Positions 25,079 to 35,885 are shown, counted from the first letter of the stretch. The stretch: 64,000 bases of DNA from Bradyrhizobium amphicarpaeae (GCF_002266435.3 NZ_CP029426.2:1828001-1892000), one strand, 5' to 3'. Notes: generated by a model from the letters alone, not told the origin. Translations and numbers: made by a program.

Positions 25079-27621
25079 ACGAGGCCGTCAATCTCAGCAA
25101 TTGCGATCGTGAGCCGATCCACATTCCAGGCAACGTGCAGCCGTTCGGCTTCCTGCTGACGGTACTGTCGGATTTCACGATTTGCATGGCTTCCGACAAT
25201 GTCGGCAGTTTTCTCGGGACCGAGGTCGCCGATCTGCTGCAGCAGCCGCTGTCCCGAGTCATATCGGAAGCTGCGGTTGCGACGATCCGCAGCCACGTCG
25301 ATCAGCTCAGTGGTCCCGACGCGACCGAACGCATATTCGGCGTCGAACTCCAGGCCGGCAAGAAGCTCTACGATCTCGCGCTTCATTTCTCGGGTGCCTA
25401 TCTCATCATCGAGGCCGAGCCCAGCGTCATCGAACCCGACGTCAATTCCGGCGAACTGGTGCGCCTGATGCTCGAGCGCATCCGCAAGACCCGCGGCATG
25501 AGCGAGCTCGTCCGCGAGGCTGCGCGCCAGCTCAAGGTGCTGACCGGTTTCGACCGCGTCATGGTCTACCAGTTTCACCCGGACGGGTCTGGCGAGGTGA
25601 TCGCCGAAGCCGCGGAAGCCGGCCTCGAGCGGTTTCTCGGGCTGCACTATCCGGCCTCCGATATCCCCAAGCAGGCCCGCATCCTGTATCAGCGCAACTG
25701 GCTGCGCATCATCACCGACATCAACATGAAGCCGGCGGCGCTGCTGTCGACCGCCACGCATAATGCGGGGCTGCTTGATCTCTCGATGAGCGTGCTGCGC
25801 TCGGTGTCCCCGATTCACATCGAATATTTGCGCAACATGGGCGTCGCCGCCTCGATGTCGGTCTCGATCCTGCGGGACGGCAAGCTGTGGGGCCTGTTCG
25901 CATGCCATCACTACTCGCCGCACTACATCTCGTTCGAGAAGCGCACGGCCTCCGAGCTGTTCGGGCAGATGTTCTCCTGGATCGTGGAGGGACGGGAGCG
26001 CGAGGGCGACGTCGCCTACGAGGCCAGTGCCCAGAAGATCCAGGAGCGGTTGATCGAGACCGCGGCGACCCACGAGCACAGCCGGCGCGCGATCGTCGAT
26101 TTCGTCGGCGATTATCGCAGGATGATCGCATGCGACGGCGTGGCGATCTGGTCCGACAACAAGATCACGCTGGATGGCGAGACGCCGACAGAGGACGAGG
26201 TCAAGGATCTCGTCGCCTTCATCAACCGAACCTCGCCGGGCCGCATCTGCGCCAGCGCCGAGATTGCCAAGCTCTATGCGGCCGGCGAGGTGTTTCGCGA
26301 CCGCGCGGCCGGCTTCCTCGCCATTCCGATCTCGCGGACCCCGCGCGACTGCCTGATCTTCTTCCGGCGGGAAGTCTTGCGGTCGGTCAATTGGGCCGGT
26401 GCGCCCGACAAGGTCTACGAGGAAGGACCGAACGGGCCGCGCCTGACGCCGCGCAAGAGTTTCGAGCTCTGGCAGGAGACGGTCGCGGGGCAGTCGAAGC
26501 CGTGGTCGTCGGCCGACATCCGCATCGCCGAAAGCCTGCGCGTCACGCTGCTCGAGGTGATCCTGCAACTGTCCGACCTTGCCGCACGCGAGCGCCGTGG
26601 TGCGCAGGAGCGGCAGGAGCTGATGATTGCCGAGCTCAATCACCGCGTCCGCAACATCTTGAGCCTCGTCCGCGCGCTGGTGGCGCAGAGCAAGGACACG
26701 GCCAAGACCGTGGACGAGTTCGCCGGGGTGCTCGGCGGCCGCATCCAGGCGCTGGCACGTGCCCACGACCAGATCACCAACTTCAACTGGGCCCCCGTTG
26801 CCCTGCGCACGCTGGTCGAATCCGAGGCGGGCGCCTATCTTGGCGCGCGCGCGGGCCGGGTGAAGATGGGCGGACCCGACGTTGCGCTCGATCCCAAGGC
26901 GTTCGCAACGCTGGCGCTGGTCGTGCACGAGATGATGACGAACTCCGCAAAATACGGCGCACTCGCCGACTCCACCGGCAGCGTCGAGGTGGTTTGGCGT
27001 CTGGATCCGTCCGCCAGTCTCGTCATCGAATGGAAAGAGAGCGGCGGCCCGCCGGTGCAGCCGCCGACGCGCCGCGGCTTCGGCACCACCATCATCGAGC
27101 GGTCGGTGCCGTATGACCTCAAGGGCGATGCGGAGATCCGTTTCGACCTGCTCGGAGTCCAGGCGAAGTTCGTCATCCCCCCCAATTTCGTCGAGCTGGT
27201 GCCATCCATCGCAGGAGCTACAATGCGAGTCGAAGAACAGGAAGCCACCCGTCCCCGCATTTCCGACACGGCGCTGATCGTCGAGGACAATCTTATCATC
27301 GCCATGGCGGCGGAGGTCATTCTGCTGGATCTCGGCGCCCGCCATGTCGACACCGCCGCGAGCGTCGACCAGGCGCTGCGCTCGATCGAACGTGCCCGCC
27401 CTAGCTTTGCGCTGCTCGACCTCAACCTCGGCAGCGAGAGCAGCATCAAGGTGGCGCAGAGGCTGAAAGAGATCGGCGTGCCCTTCATCTTCGCCACCGG
27501 CTATGGCGAGCGCGCGCCGATTCCGGAACAGCTCGCCGACGCGCCGGTCGTTCAGAAGCCTTATACGCTCGAGGTGGTCGAGCACGCGCTCGGCAAATTG
27601 CAGCAGGCCGGTGCCGATTGA
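25075..27621 (+). CDS. bphP: Bacteriophytochrome HWE histidine kinase with fused receiver
   Basis: This 848-residue photoreceptor has PAS-GAF-PHY sensor domains (about 1-500), an HWE-type kinase (about 510-710) and a receiver domain (about 727-845). Cys10 in NLSNCDREPIHIPG is the usual biliverdin attachment site. PASDIPKQAR with Asp196 is the GAF motif near the chromophore, and the PRKSF of the PHY tongue is present. The H-box is AELNHRVRN with His523, and WKESGG is the family's W-x-E. The receiver phospho-acceptor is Asp782 in LLDLNLG. It should switch between red and far-red absorbing states and pass phosphate within the molecule. No separate output gene is adjacent. Confidence 0.95.
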   Translation: MNEAVNLSNCDREPIHIPGNVQPFGFLLTVLSDFTICMASDNVGSFLGTEVADLLQQPLSRVISEAAVATIRSHVDQLSGPDATERIFGVELQAGKKLYDLALHFSGAYLIIEAEPSVIEPDVNSGELVRLMLERIRKTRGMSELVREAARQLKVLTGFDRVMVYQFHPDGSGEVIAEAAEAGLERFLGLHYPASDIPKQARILYQRNWLRIITDINMKPAALLSTATHNAGLLDLSMSVLRSVSPIHIEYLRNMGVAASMSVSILRDGKLWGLFACHHYSPHYISFEKRTASELFGQMFSWIVEGREREGDVAYEASAQKIQERLIETAATHEHSRRAIVDFVGDYRRMIACDGVAIWSDNKITLDGETPTEDEVKDLVAFINRTSPGRICASAEIAKLYAAGEVFRDRAAGFLAIPISRTPRDCLIFFRREVLRSVNWAGAPDKVYEEGPNGPRLTPRKSFELWQETVAGQSKPWSSADIRIAESLRVTLLEVILQLSDLAARERRGAQERQELMIAELNHRVRNILSLVRALVAQSKDTAKTVDEFAGVLGGRIQALARAHDQITNFNWAPVALRTLVESEAGAYLGARAGRVKMGGPDVALDPKAFATLALVVHEMMTNSAKYGALADSTGSVEVVWRLDPSASLVIEWKESGGPPVQPPTRRGFGTTIIERSVPYDLKGDAEIRFDLLGVQAKFVIPPNFVELVPSIAGATMRVEEQEATRPRISDTALIVEDNLIIAMAAEVILLDLGARHVDTAASVDQALRSIERARPSFALLDLNLGSESSIKVAQRLKEIGVPFIFATGYGERAPIPEQLADAPVVQKPYTLEVVEHALGKLQQAGAD

Positions 27622-27868
27622 AGGTCGCCTGTCACGCTATGCATGCCGTTGCGGATCCCCTGCATGACGTCGCATAGCTGCCGATAAAATCAGCAGCATT
27701 TGCGCCGGCCGATTCGACTCGCGCGAAAAATTTGAAGGTTCAATTAAGGAGTGTCCTCCATGGTGCCGCAGTGCAGCGTGGGTCGCAAGGAGGCGACGCG
27801 CGGCTGCCGGGGTGGCTGGTGACGTGACCGGCCGCTCGAAGTGGAATGCATCTTGGTGGACGGTGGGA

Positions 27869-29878
27869 ATGCCGAAGTTTCGTTTGCGGATCAGGGGACG
27901 CCTGTACGCAGGCTTCATGGCCCTGGTGGTGGTCGGTCTCGTGATGGCAGTGGTTGCCGTCTGGAATTTGCGGGCGGTGCAGGAGCAGGTCGCACGACAA
28001 TCCGCGCTCTCGGACAGCACGGCGCGGGTGTTGGAGATTTCGACCCATCTTCAAGCAATCCAGCGCGCCAATCTGCGCTACGTCTACGACGCCGACGAAT
28101 CCGCGATGAAAGAGGCGCTGGAGAGGGAAACCGCGGCAACCGAGCTGTTGCGGGTCGGTGCGAAGGGAACGGCCTCCGAGGATCGGCGGGCGCTCTATAA
28201 CGGCCTGATCGACGACATCGCCAAGATGCGACGCCTGCGTGACAATCTCGGAGACGCGGTCAACGAGGCGCGAACGGGCAAGGCCACGTTGCTGCCGAGC
28301 GGTGAGGAACTGGCCGTCAAGATGGGCAAGCTCGTCGATGCGGCGCGCGCAGCCGTCGATGAAGACACCGCGGCCCTCGTCGCCGACCTCGAATCCAGAA
28401 TCCTCCTCGTTCGGGTTGCAAACTGGCGGTTCCTGGCGCTGCGCGACGCGCAGGGGCCGGCCAACTTCCGGGCGAGTGTGGACAGGGCGGCGCAACGGCT
28501 CGTGGCGCTCGAAAAGAGCCCGCAGGCGACGGAATTGCGATCCACGCTCGCGCCGGTGAAGACCTCGCTCGGCATCTACAAATCGGCGTTCGAAACCACT
28601 TCCGCCGCGATGCTCCAGGCCGAAGAGATCTACCACAAGAGCCTCGCGCCCCTCATCGTCGGCAGCATCGGCAGGCTCAAGGCTGCGGAAACGACCCTGA
28701 AGCAGGACTATCAGGGCTCCCGCAGTGAGGCCGACGCCGTGATCGCAGGCACGACGACCATTCAGGAGGTCGCCGGCGGCCTCGCCATCCTGTTCGGCGG
28801 CATCGTGGCCTTCCTGATCGCCCGCAGCATCGTCGGTCCTCTGACCTCGATGACGCGTGCGATGGGGCTGATTGCCGGCGGCAATCTCGCGGTCGAGGTC
28901 CCCGGCCGCGGCAAGGCTGACGAGATCGGCGACATGGCCAAGGCGATCCAGGTGTTCAAGGACAACATGATCGACACCGAACGCATGCGCGCCGAGCAGT
29001 CCGAGCTCGAGGCGCGGCAGGCCGAGAGCCGCAAGAAGGACATGGTCAGGCTGGCCGACCAGTTCGAGCAGGCGGTCGGCGAGATCGTGAACACGGTGTC
29101 GTCGGCCTCGAACGAGCTCGAAGCTTCCGCCGGCACCTTGACCACGACCGCCTCGCGGGCGCAGGATTTGTCAACTGAGGTCGCCAGCGCCTCGCAGGAG
29201 GCTTCGGCCAATGTGCAGGCGGTCGCCTCGGCGACCGAGGAGCTCTCCTCCTCGGTGTCGGAAATCGCCCGCCAGGTGCAGGAATCCGCCCGTATCGCGG
29301 TTGAGGCCGTCGGTCAGGCGAGCAGGACCAATGACCGCGTCGGCGCGCTCTCCAAGGCCGCGGCGCGGATTGGCGACGTGGTCGAGCTGATCAGCACGAT
29401 CGCCGGCCAGACCAACCTGCTGGCCCTGAACGCCACCATCGAGGCGGCGCGCGCGGGCGATGCAGGCCGCGGCTTTGCCGTGGTCGCCTCCGAGGTCAAG
29501 GCGCTGGCCGAGCAGACCGCGAAGGCCACCGGCGAGATCGCCCAGCAGGTTTCCGGCATCCAGGCCGCGACGGCAGAATCGGTCGGGTCCATCAGGGAGA
29601 TCAGCGGCACCATCGAGCGGCTATCGGAGATCTCGTCGACGGTCGCGGCCGCCGTGGAGCAGCAGGGCGCGGCGACGCAGGAGATTTCCCGCAACGTCCA
29701 GCAAGCGGCCCATGGCACGCAGAGGGTGTCGTCCAACATCGGCGACGTCCAGCGCGGCGCCTCCGAAACCGGATCGGCCTCGTCGCAGGTGTTGTCGGCA
29801 GCGCGCTCGCTGTCGGCCGACAGCAACCGGCTGAAGCAGGAAGTGGCCAAGTTCCTGAACTCGGTCCACGCCGCCTGA
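27869..29878 (+). CDS. Methyl-accepting chemotaxis protein
   Basis: This 669-residue receptor has an N-terminal helix (about 8-30), a long helical periplasmic region without a recognised ligand fold (about 31-290), a second helix ([16 protein letters not shown], about 305-325), a HAMP domain, and a C-terminal coiled-coil signalling domain. The tip reads [40 protein letters not shown]. There is no C-terminal NWETF-type pentapeptide. I chose ATG 27869. The helical sensor is of the 4-helix-bundle or bimodular type. Ligand unknown, no che genes nearby. Confidence 0.93.
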   Translation: MPKFRLRIRGRLYAGFMALVVVGLVMAVVAVWNLRAVQEQVARQSALSDSTARVLEISTHLQAIQRANLRYVYDADESAMKEALERETAATELLRVGAKGTASEDRRALYNGLIDDIAKMRRLRDNLGDAVNEARTGKATLLPSGEELAVKMGKLVDAARAAVDEDTAALVADLESRILLVRVANWRFLALRDAQGPANFRASVDRAAQRLVALEKSPQATELRSTLAPVKTSLGIYKSAFETTSAAMLQAEEIYHKSLAPLIVGSIGRLKAAETTLKQDYQGSRSEADAVIAGTTTIQEVAGGLAILFGGIVAFLIARSIVGPLTSMTRAMGLIAGGNLAVEVPGRGKADEIGDMAKAIQVFKDNMIDTERMRAEQSELEARQAESRKKDMVRLADQFEQAVGEIVNTVSSASNELEASAGTLTTTASRAQDLSTEVASASQEASANVQAVASATEELSSSVSEIARQVQESARIAVEAVGQASRTNDRVGALSKAAARIGDVVELISTIAGQTNLLALNATIEAARAGDAGRGFAVVASEVKALAEQTAKATGEIAQQVSGIQAATAESVGSIREISGTIERLSEISSTVAAAVEQQGAATQEISRNVQQAAHGTQRVSSNIGDVQRGASETGSASSQVLSAARSLSADSNRLKQEVAKFLNSVHAA

Positions 29879-29888
29879 GTCTCAACGC

Positions 29889-29915
29889 AAAAGGCCACGC
29901 GCATGCGCGTGGCCT
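29889..29915 (-). terminator. Rho-independent terminator for the minus-strand GST gene
   Basis: A perfect 24-base palindrome (29892-29915) with AGGCCACGCGCA arms is followed, on the minus strand, by TTTT. It lies between the convergent chemoreceptor and GST genes. The plus-strand side lacks a T-run. Confidence 0.75.
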
Positions 29916-29935
29916 CGAAGAGCGGTGCGGTGCGA

Positions 29936-30616
29936 TCAGGCGACCTTGGTCGCCAGGTGCTTGAACATGTTGGCGCGCGCCTCGTCGTCCATTTCCGCCT
30001 TGAAGCTGAACTTGTCCTTCAGCGCGATCGCGCGCGCTGCCGCCGGCCGCGCCGAGATCTCGTCCATCAGCCGCTTCACGTTCGGGTAGCGCGCGAAGGC
30101 GTCGTCGCCGAGCTTGAACGGCACCATCCGCGCCCAGCCCCACAGCGCCATGTCGACGATCGAATAGCTGTCGCCGACCATGTAGCTGCGGCCTTCGAGA
30201 TGAGCGTCGAGAATCCTGTAGTGGCGGTCGGTCTCGTACTGATAGCGGTTATGGGCGTAGTCGTGGTTCTGGTCCTTCGGGGCAAAGTGCTTGAAGTGCA
30301 CCGCCTGACCCGAATACGGCCCGACGCCGGTGGCCACGAACATCAGCCAGGACAGGAGTTCGGCGCGGTTGGCGGGCAGGAACTTGCCGGTCTTCTCGGC
30401 GAGATAGAGCAAGATGGCGTTCGAGTCGAACACGATGGTGCCGTTGTCGTCGATCGCCGGCACCTTGCCGTTCGGATTGACCTTGAGATAGTCCGGCGCG
30501 AACTGCTCGCCCTTGCGGGTGTCGACCTTCACGGGCTCGAAGGGCAGACCGGCCTCTTCCAGGAAGAGTGCGACCTTGGTCGGGTTCGGCGAGCCGTTGA
30601 AATAGAATTTGAGCAT
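29936..30616 (-). CDS. Glutathione S-transferase family protein
   Basis: The 226-residue product has a GST N-terminal domain (MLKFYFNGSPNPTKVALFLEEAGLPF, VNPNGKVPAI, FDSNAILLYLAE) and a helical domain ending in SYSIVDMALWGWAR and YPNVKRLMDEISARPA. The PxTKV stretch with SPNPTKV suggests a Ser- or Asn-type active site, as in nu-class GSTs. It resembles YghU/YfcG-type proteins with possible disulfide reductase activity. GGGGAGA precedes the ATG. Physiological substrate unknown. Confidence 0.9.
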   Translation of the reverse strand: MLKFYFNGSPNPTKVALFLEEAGLPFEPVKVDTRKGEQFAPDYLKVNPNGKVPAIDDNGTIVFDSNAILLYLAEKTGKFLPANRAELLSWLMFVATGVGPYSGQAVHFKHFAPKDQNHDYAHNRYQYETDRHYRILDAHLEGRSYMVGDSYSIVDMALWGWARMVPFKLGDDAFARYPNVKRLMDEISARPAAARAIALKDKFSFKAEMDDEARANMFKHLATKVA

Positions 30617-30840
30617 ATGGTGTCTCCCCAGTGTTGGTGGCCGAGCGCGGCCGCGGCTTTGCCGCCGCTGGCCGGCTACTCTAGCCTGAACCTGATCGGG
30701 GAGGGCAACCGGCGAGTTTGCCGGGCGGCACCTGCGCGCCGCGCAGGCCAGTCAGCGTAACAAACGCTGGCCGTCGTCGTAAGGGCTACGCCGGGCCGAC
30801 CGCTTTCAGCAGCTCAAGGTCAAAGCATTTGAGCAGGCCG

Positions 30841-30944
30841 TCATTCCGGGGCGCGCGAAGCGCGAGCCCGGAATCCGTGGGACGACTGGGGACGAGGGGT
30901 GAATGGATTCCGGGTTCTCGCTTCGCGAGCCCCGGAATGACGAC
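30841..30944. repeat. Dispersed palindromic intergenic repeat (ATTCCGGGGC type)
   Basis: Two hairpin units (TCATTCCGGGGCGCGC... and ...GCGAGCCCCGGAATGACG) face each other and fill the space before the ccrM stop. Related units occur at 236-298 and 48720-48824. The rest of the 339-bp gap, 30617-30840, shows no gene. Confidence 0.75.
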
Positions 30945-30955
30945 GGAGGGGGGAG

Positions 30956-32105
<1,150 letters not shown>

Positions 32106-32499
32106 AGGCGACGCTGTCGGCGACGCGGGACCAAACAACCGACTGACCGTTACATTGAAGCGGCAAAGTAAAAATCGACTTAACCCGCTGCTTTCATGAG
32201 CAGGTCTCGCGTCGCGTTCTGCGTGCATGCGGTCGTGCGCAATCGCTGTATTTTACGGGGATTTTGCGTTTGCCCGGGTTGCTGAAGCAATCATGGCTTC
32301 AAAAAGGCCGGAAATTTCTCTCGGAAAAAATTGCTGGATGCCAGGAAAATATTGCTGGCATCGACAGGCTGCCGCACTAGGCAATTTTTGCCGGCCACGA
32401 TATTGATAAAGGCAACGGAAATTTTACCTGTGTGGCGCGTTGAGCTTTCGCGCTCTTGCGCCCGACGAATTTGACCAGGACCCCGAGGGGAAGGCCGCC
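32106..32499. other. Divergent intergenic region ccrM/peptidase
   Basis: This AT-richer gap of about 390 bp must hold promoters for ccrM (leftward) and the YpfJ-like gene (rightward). It contains a TTAACC half-site, a repeated TTGCTGG element (near 32331 and 32351), and a small hairpin GGCAATTTTTGCC near 32380. I see no gene or RNA with confidence. Confidence 0.4.
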
Positions 32500-33432
32500 A
32501 TGCGTTACGATGACTTCCGCCGCAGCGACGACATCGAGGATCGTCGCGACGAAGGTGGCGGCGGCGGAGGCGGCGGGTTCGGCCTGCCCATGGGCGGCGG
32601 CGGGCTCGGCATCGGCACCATCATCGTGCTTGGCCTGGTCGGCTATGCCTTCGGCATCGATCCGCGCATCCTGATCGGCGGCGCCGAGATTCTCACCGGC
32701 GGGGGCCAGGCGCCGAGCTACCAGACCGACCGCCAGTCGTCCTCGACCGCGAAACGCGGCGCGCCGACGGACGAGATGGGCAGCATGATCTCGGGCATTC
32801 TCGGCGAGATCGACGACCGCTGGAGCGAAATCTTCCAGGCCTCGGGCCAGTCCTACACCGGCCCGAAGGTCGTGCTGTTCCGCAACGTCACCAATGGCGG
32901 CCGCTGCGGCCGGGCAGAGTCGGCGATGGGGCCGTTTTATTGTCCGCCGGATCGCACCATCTTCCTCGACACGTCGTTCTTCCGCGAGGTCGAGACGCGC
33001 TTCCGCGGCTGCTCCGGCAAGTCCGCCTGCAATTTCACCACCGCCTACATCATCGCGCATGAAGCCGGCCATCACATCCAGAACCTGCTCGGCATCATTC
33101 CGCGCGTGACACGGCTGCAGCAGCAGGCGGGCTCGAAGGCGGAGGCCAACGCGCTCCAGGTCAAGGTCGAATTGCAGGCCGATTGCCTGTCCGGCGTCTG
33201 GGTCAATCGCGAGTCGAAGAAGCGTCCGAACTTCCTCGAGGCCGGCGACATCGACGCCGCGCTGACCACGGCGAGCGCGATCGGCGACGATACGCTGCAG
33301 CGCCAGGCGACGGGACGTGTCGTGCCTGACTCCTTCACCCACGGCTCGGCCGCGCAACGCAAGCAGTGGTTCATGACCGGCTATCAGCAGGGCACGGTTC
33401 AGGCCTGCAATACGTTTGGTGGCGGGTCGTAG
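32500..33432 (+). CDS. Neutral zinc metallopeptidase (YpfJ family)
   Basis: This 310-residue protein is a zincin of the YpfJ family. A Gly-rich N-terminal segment (19-37) precedes a single membrane helix (about 38-52); the rest probably faces the periplasm. The zinc motif is HEAGHH at 187-192, with downstream ELQADCLSGVW as the extended third-ligand region. Conserved Cys pairs (GRCGR, YCPP, GCSGKSAC) suggest disulfides. I chose ATG 32500, which is preceded by GAGGGGAAGG. Substrate unknown. Divergent from ccrM. Confidence 0.9.
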   Translation: MRYDDFRRSDDIEDRRDEGGGGGGGGFGLPMGGGGLGIGTIIVLGLVGYAFGIDPRILIGGAEILTGGGQAPSYQTDRQSSSTAKRGAPTDEMGSMISGILGEIDDRWSEIFQASGQSYTGPKVVLFRNVTNGGRCGRAESAMGPFYCPPDRTIFLDTSFFREVETRFRGCSGKSACNFTTAYIIAHEAGHHIQNLLGIIPRVTRLQQQAGSKAEANALQVKVELQADCLSGVWVNRESKKRPNFLEAGDIDAALTTASAIGDDTLQRQATGRVVPDSFTHGSAAQRKQWFMTGYQQGTVQACNTFGGGS

Positions 33433-33437
33433 GAGTC

Positions 33438-33540
33438 ATCCGTCATCCTGAGGTGCTCGCCTCTTGGCGAGCCTCGAAGGATGACGAGCCCGTAACCCAT
33501 CCTTCGAGGCGCGCTTGCGCGCGCACCTCAGGATGACGGC
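33438..33540. repeat. Inverted intergenic repeat (TCATCCTGAGGTGC type)
   Basis: TCATCCTGAGGTGC at the left and GCACCTCAGGATGA at the right are inverted copies around a central block with internal copies of CATCCTTCGAGG. The unit could fold into a long hairpin between the peptidase and moaB genes. Confidence 0.7.
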
Positions 33541-33568
33541 GGTGGGTTGAGAAAGAAGGCGTGACGCA

Positions 33569-34132
33569 ATGGTCTCGATCGACGAAACCAAACAGTTCAT
33601 CCCGCTCGATATCGCGGTGCTCACCGTGTCCGACACACGTGCGCTCGCGGATGACAAGTCCGGCCAGACGCTCGCCGACCGCCTCACCGCGGCCGGTCAT
33701 CATCTTGCCGCGCGCGAGATCGTCACCGACGATGTCGAGGCGATCCGGGCCATCGTTCGCCGCTGGATCGCGGATGCCGGTATCGACGTCGTCATCACCA
33801 CGGGCGGCACTGGTTTTACGGGACGCGACGTCACGCCCGAGGCGATCGAGCCGCTGTTCGAAAAGCGCATGGACGGTTTCTCGATCGTCTTCCACATGCT
33901 GAGCCACGCCAAGATCGGCACCTCGACGATCCAGAGCCGTGCCACCGCCGGCGTTGCGGGCGCGACCTACATCTTCTGCCTGCCGGGTTCGCCCGGCGCC
34001 TGCCGCGACGGCTGGGACGGCATCCTGGCCGCCCAGCTCGACTACCGCACGCGCCCCTGCAATTTCGTCGAGATCATGCCGCGGCTCGACGAGCATCTGC
34101 GAAGGCCGAAGGCGCAAGGCGCGACGGTGTAG
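33569..34132 (+). CDS. moaB: Molybdenum cofactor biosynthesis protein MoaB
   Basis: The 187-residue protein belongs to the MoaB/MogA fold that adenylylates molybdopterin before molybdate insertion. The nucleotide-binding GGTGFTGRDVTPEAIEPL motif (about residues 74-92) is intact and IAVLTVSDTRA opens the first strand. The final segment FVEIMPRLDEHL is typical. It is alone, with no other moa genes in the window; rhizobia have several molybdoenzymes, including nitrogenase (which uses another cofactor) and nitrate reductase. A repeat lies on each side. Confidence 0.92.
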   Translation: MVSIDETKQFIPLDIAVLTVSDTRALADDKSGQTLADRLTAAGHHLAAREIVTDDVEAIRAIVRRWIADAGIDVVITTGGTGFTGRDVTPEAIEPLFEKRMDGFSIVFHMLSHAKIGTSTIQSRATAGVAGATYIFCLPGSPGACRDGWDGILAAQLDYRTRPCNFVEIMPRLDEHLRRPKAQGATV

Positions 34133-34172
34133 GCGCGGATAGATCTCGGACGTCTCTCCACGGCAGCAGTAT

Positions 34173-34264
34173 CGTAGGGTGGGCAAAGCGGAGCGTGCCC
34201 ACGATCTCTGTCCGCAACGCATGGTCCGTGGGCACGGCGCTCATGCGCCTTTGCCCACCCTACG
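34173..34264. repeat. Dispersed palindromic repeat (GTAGGGTGGGCAAAG type)
   Basis: CGTAGGGTGGGCAAAG and CTTTGCCCACCCTACG are long inverted arms around a GTGCCCACGATCT...GTGGGCAC core. Copies of the same element occur at 54480-54572 and 61961-62047. Confidence 0.85.
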
Positions 34265-34287
34265 ATTCCTGGCTTGTGGCGGTAGCG

Positions 34288-35247
34288 CTACAGATCCCGC
34301 TCCCACGTCTCGCCCACCAGATCCTGCCCGAAGCTGTGATGCGGCTTGGTCGAGACCAGCTCGAAGCCTGCGCTCTTGTAGATGCCGCGCGCGGCCACCA
34401 GGATGCTCTGCGTCCACAGCGTCATCCTCTTATAGCCGCGCTCGCGCGCGCCCTGCATGCATTGCTCGACCAGCGCGCGGCCGACGCCGAGGCCGCGCGC
34501 TCTCTTCTCCACCTGCAACAGGCGGAGCTTGGCGATCTCGTCGGTGGCCTTGACCAGGAAGACCGAGCCGACCGGCTCGCCACCCACTTCCGCGATCCAG
34601 CAGTGCTCGCGTGCGGCATCGTAATTCTTGATGAACTGAGCGCAAATCTCGGCGACCAGCGCCTCGTAGCTGATGTCCCAATTGTAGGCCGCGGCATAGG
34701 CGGCGGCCTGCTTGGAGATGACCCAGCCCATGTCGCCGACGCGATGGCTGCGCAGCATGACAGCCGCGGGCTGGGTTCGACGTCGCTCCAGCACGGTCTC
34801 GATGGTCGCCATCGCCTGCGTCAGCCGCGTTGCATCCTCGGCCGAAAGCTGCGCCAGCATCGCGGCGACCTCGTTTTGCGAGCTCAGGTTCAGCTTGGCG
34901 TAGGTCTGGCGGCCCTTGGCAGTGAGGCTGAGCTGGTATTGCCTGCGATCTGCGGGCAGGGGCTTTCGCGTGATCAGCCCCTTTTCCTCGAAACTTTGCA
35001 CGATGCGGCTGAGATAACCGGGGTCGAGGCCAAGTTCGAGTCCGATCTCCTTTGCCGCAAGCTCGTCGCGATGCGCTAGTTCATAAAGCACGCGCGCCTC
35101 GCTGAGCGAAAATGGGCTCTTTCCCAGATGCTGGTCGAGCACACCGAGCTTGCGGGTATAGAAGCGGTTGAAGGCGCGGACCGCTGCAATGCGATCGTCG
35201 GCAACCTGTTCGGTCGCGATGGCTGATGGAGAAGGGCTTGATGGCAT
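34288..35247 (-). CDS. MarR-GNAT bifunctional protein
   Basis: This 319-residue protein fuses a MarR-type winged helix (about residues 10-155; FSLSEARVLYELAH, LDPGYLSRIVQSFEEKGLI) to a GNAT acetyltransferase (about 160-315; the acetyl-CoA loop ARGLGVGRALVEQCMQGARERG). Such fusions suggest a regulator whose binding is tied to acetyl-CoA or to a small-molecule substrate. A 34-bp imperfect palindrome centred 32 bp before the ATG is a probable autoregulatory operator. GAGGTG precedes the start. Substrate unknown. Confidence 0.9.
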   Translation of the reverse strand: MPSSPSPSAIATEQVADDRIAAVRAFNRFYTRKLGVLDQHLGKSPFSLSEARVLYELAHRDELAAKEIGLELGLDPGYLSRIVQSFEEKGLITRKPLPADRRQYQLSLTAKGRQTYAKLNLSSQNEVAAMLAQLSAEDATRLTQAMATIETVLERRRTQPAAVMLRSHRVGDMGWVISKQAAAYAAAYNWDISYEALVAEICAQFIKNYDAAREHCWIAEVGGEPVGSVFLVKATDEIAKLRLLQVEKRARGLGVGRALVEQCMQGARERGYKRMTLWTQSILVAARGIYKSAGFELVSTKPHHSFGQDLVGETWERDL

Positions 35248-35262
35248 GAGGCACCTCGATAT

Positions 35263-35296
35263 TTGCCATTGTCAATTAATTGTTTGACTTTGGCAA
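35263..35296. promoter_or_regulatory. 34-bp imperfect palindrome, probable MarR operator
   Basis: TTGCCA (35263-35268) mirrors TGGCAA (35291-35296), and GTCAA (35271-35275) mirrors TTGAC (35284-35288), around one shared axis at 35279.5. It begins 16 bp upstream of the MarR-GNAT start codon. Confidence 0.6.
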
Positions 35297-35309
35297 GTAC
35301 GAGATGACT

Positions 35310-35885
35310 TCAGGCGACCATCACGATCCGACTGCGCAGCATGGTCCGGGAAGAGCGGCCGAGCCGCCGGAGCAGCCGTGCCTCGGCGCGGCGGGCCTGC
35401 GGCGGGTAGCCGCCGATGCGATCGTAATGATCACGCGCAATCAAAAGGCCTTGGTCGCCGAAAGGCCCGACCAGCCTGCGCACCACGGCCCGGAGGATGT
35501 CGCGCAATCCGGTATCGGCGTAAGGCGAGCGCGCATAGCGGAACACCGCAGCACGGTCCCGTCCGCTGGTCGCGACGGCCTGGATGAACTGGGTGGTTTC
35601 CTCGATCCAGCCGGTTTCGAGCACGGCGCCTGCGGGCAGGAACATCAGCCACGGCGAGCGGGCCTGGAGCGCGCCGGCCGCGAGCGCGGCGCCCTGTGAG
35701 GATCCTTCGAAGCCGACGAAACGGCAGCCTGCGACGTCGGCAACCCGCTCGATGACGCCGTTGCGGGTGCCGTCCACCAGAAGCACTTCCCGGATGACGC
35801 CGGCGGCGGCCCCGGGGACCAGCGCGGCCAATGTCGCCACCGCGGTCTGCTCGACGCCTTCGGTCGGAATGATGACGCTCAGCAT
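35310..35885 (-). CDS. Family 2 glycosyltransferase-like protein
   Basis: This 191-residue protein has the short GT2 fold: MLSVIIPTEG, VREVLLVDGTRNG in the nucleotide-binding strand, and SSQGAALAAGALQARSPWLMFLPAGAVLE in place of the usual DxD region (no Asp pair is seen there). It is short for the family and lacks a membrane helix. The missing DxD makes metal-dependent catalysis doubtful. Sugar and acceptor unknown. Confidence 0.7.
   Translation of the reverse strand: MLSVIIPTEGVEQTAVATLAALVPGAAAGVIREVLLVDGTRNGVIERVADVAGCRFVGFEGSSQGAALAAGALQARSPWLMFLPAGAVLETGWIEETTQFIQAVATSGRDRAAVFRYARSPYADTGLRDILRAVVRRLVGPFGDQGLLIARDHYDRIGGYPPQARRAEARLLRRLGRSSRTMLRSRIVMVA

Noticed and set aside
24934..27585. 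An 883-codon open frame on the minus strand opposite the bacteriophytochrome
   Set aside because: Shadow of bphP with low-complexity Arg/Asp/Gly-rich product and no recognisable domain.
27734..27752. TTGAAGGTTCAA upstream of the chemoreceptor as an FNR-type box
   Set aside because: The half-sites are separated by 4 bp instead of 6, so it does not fit.
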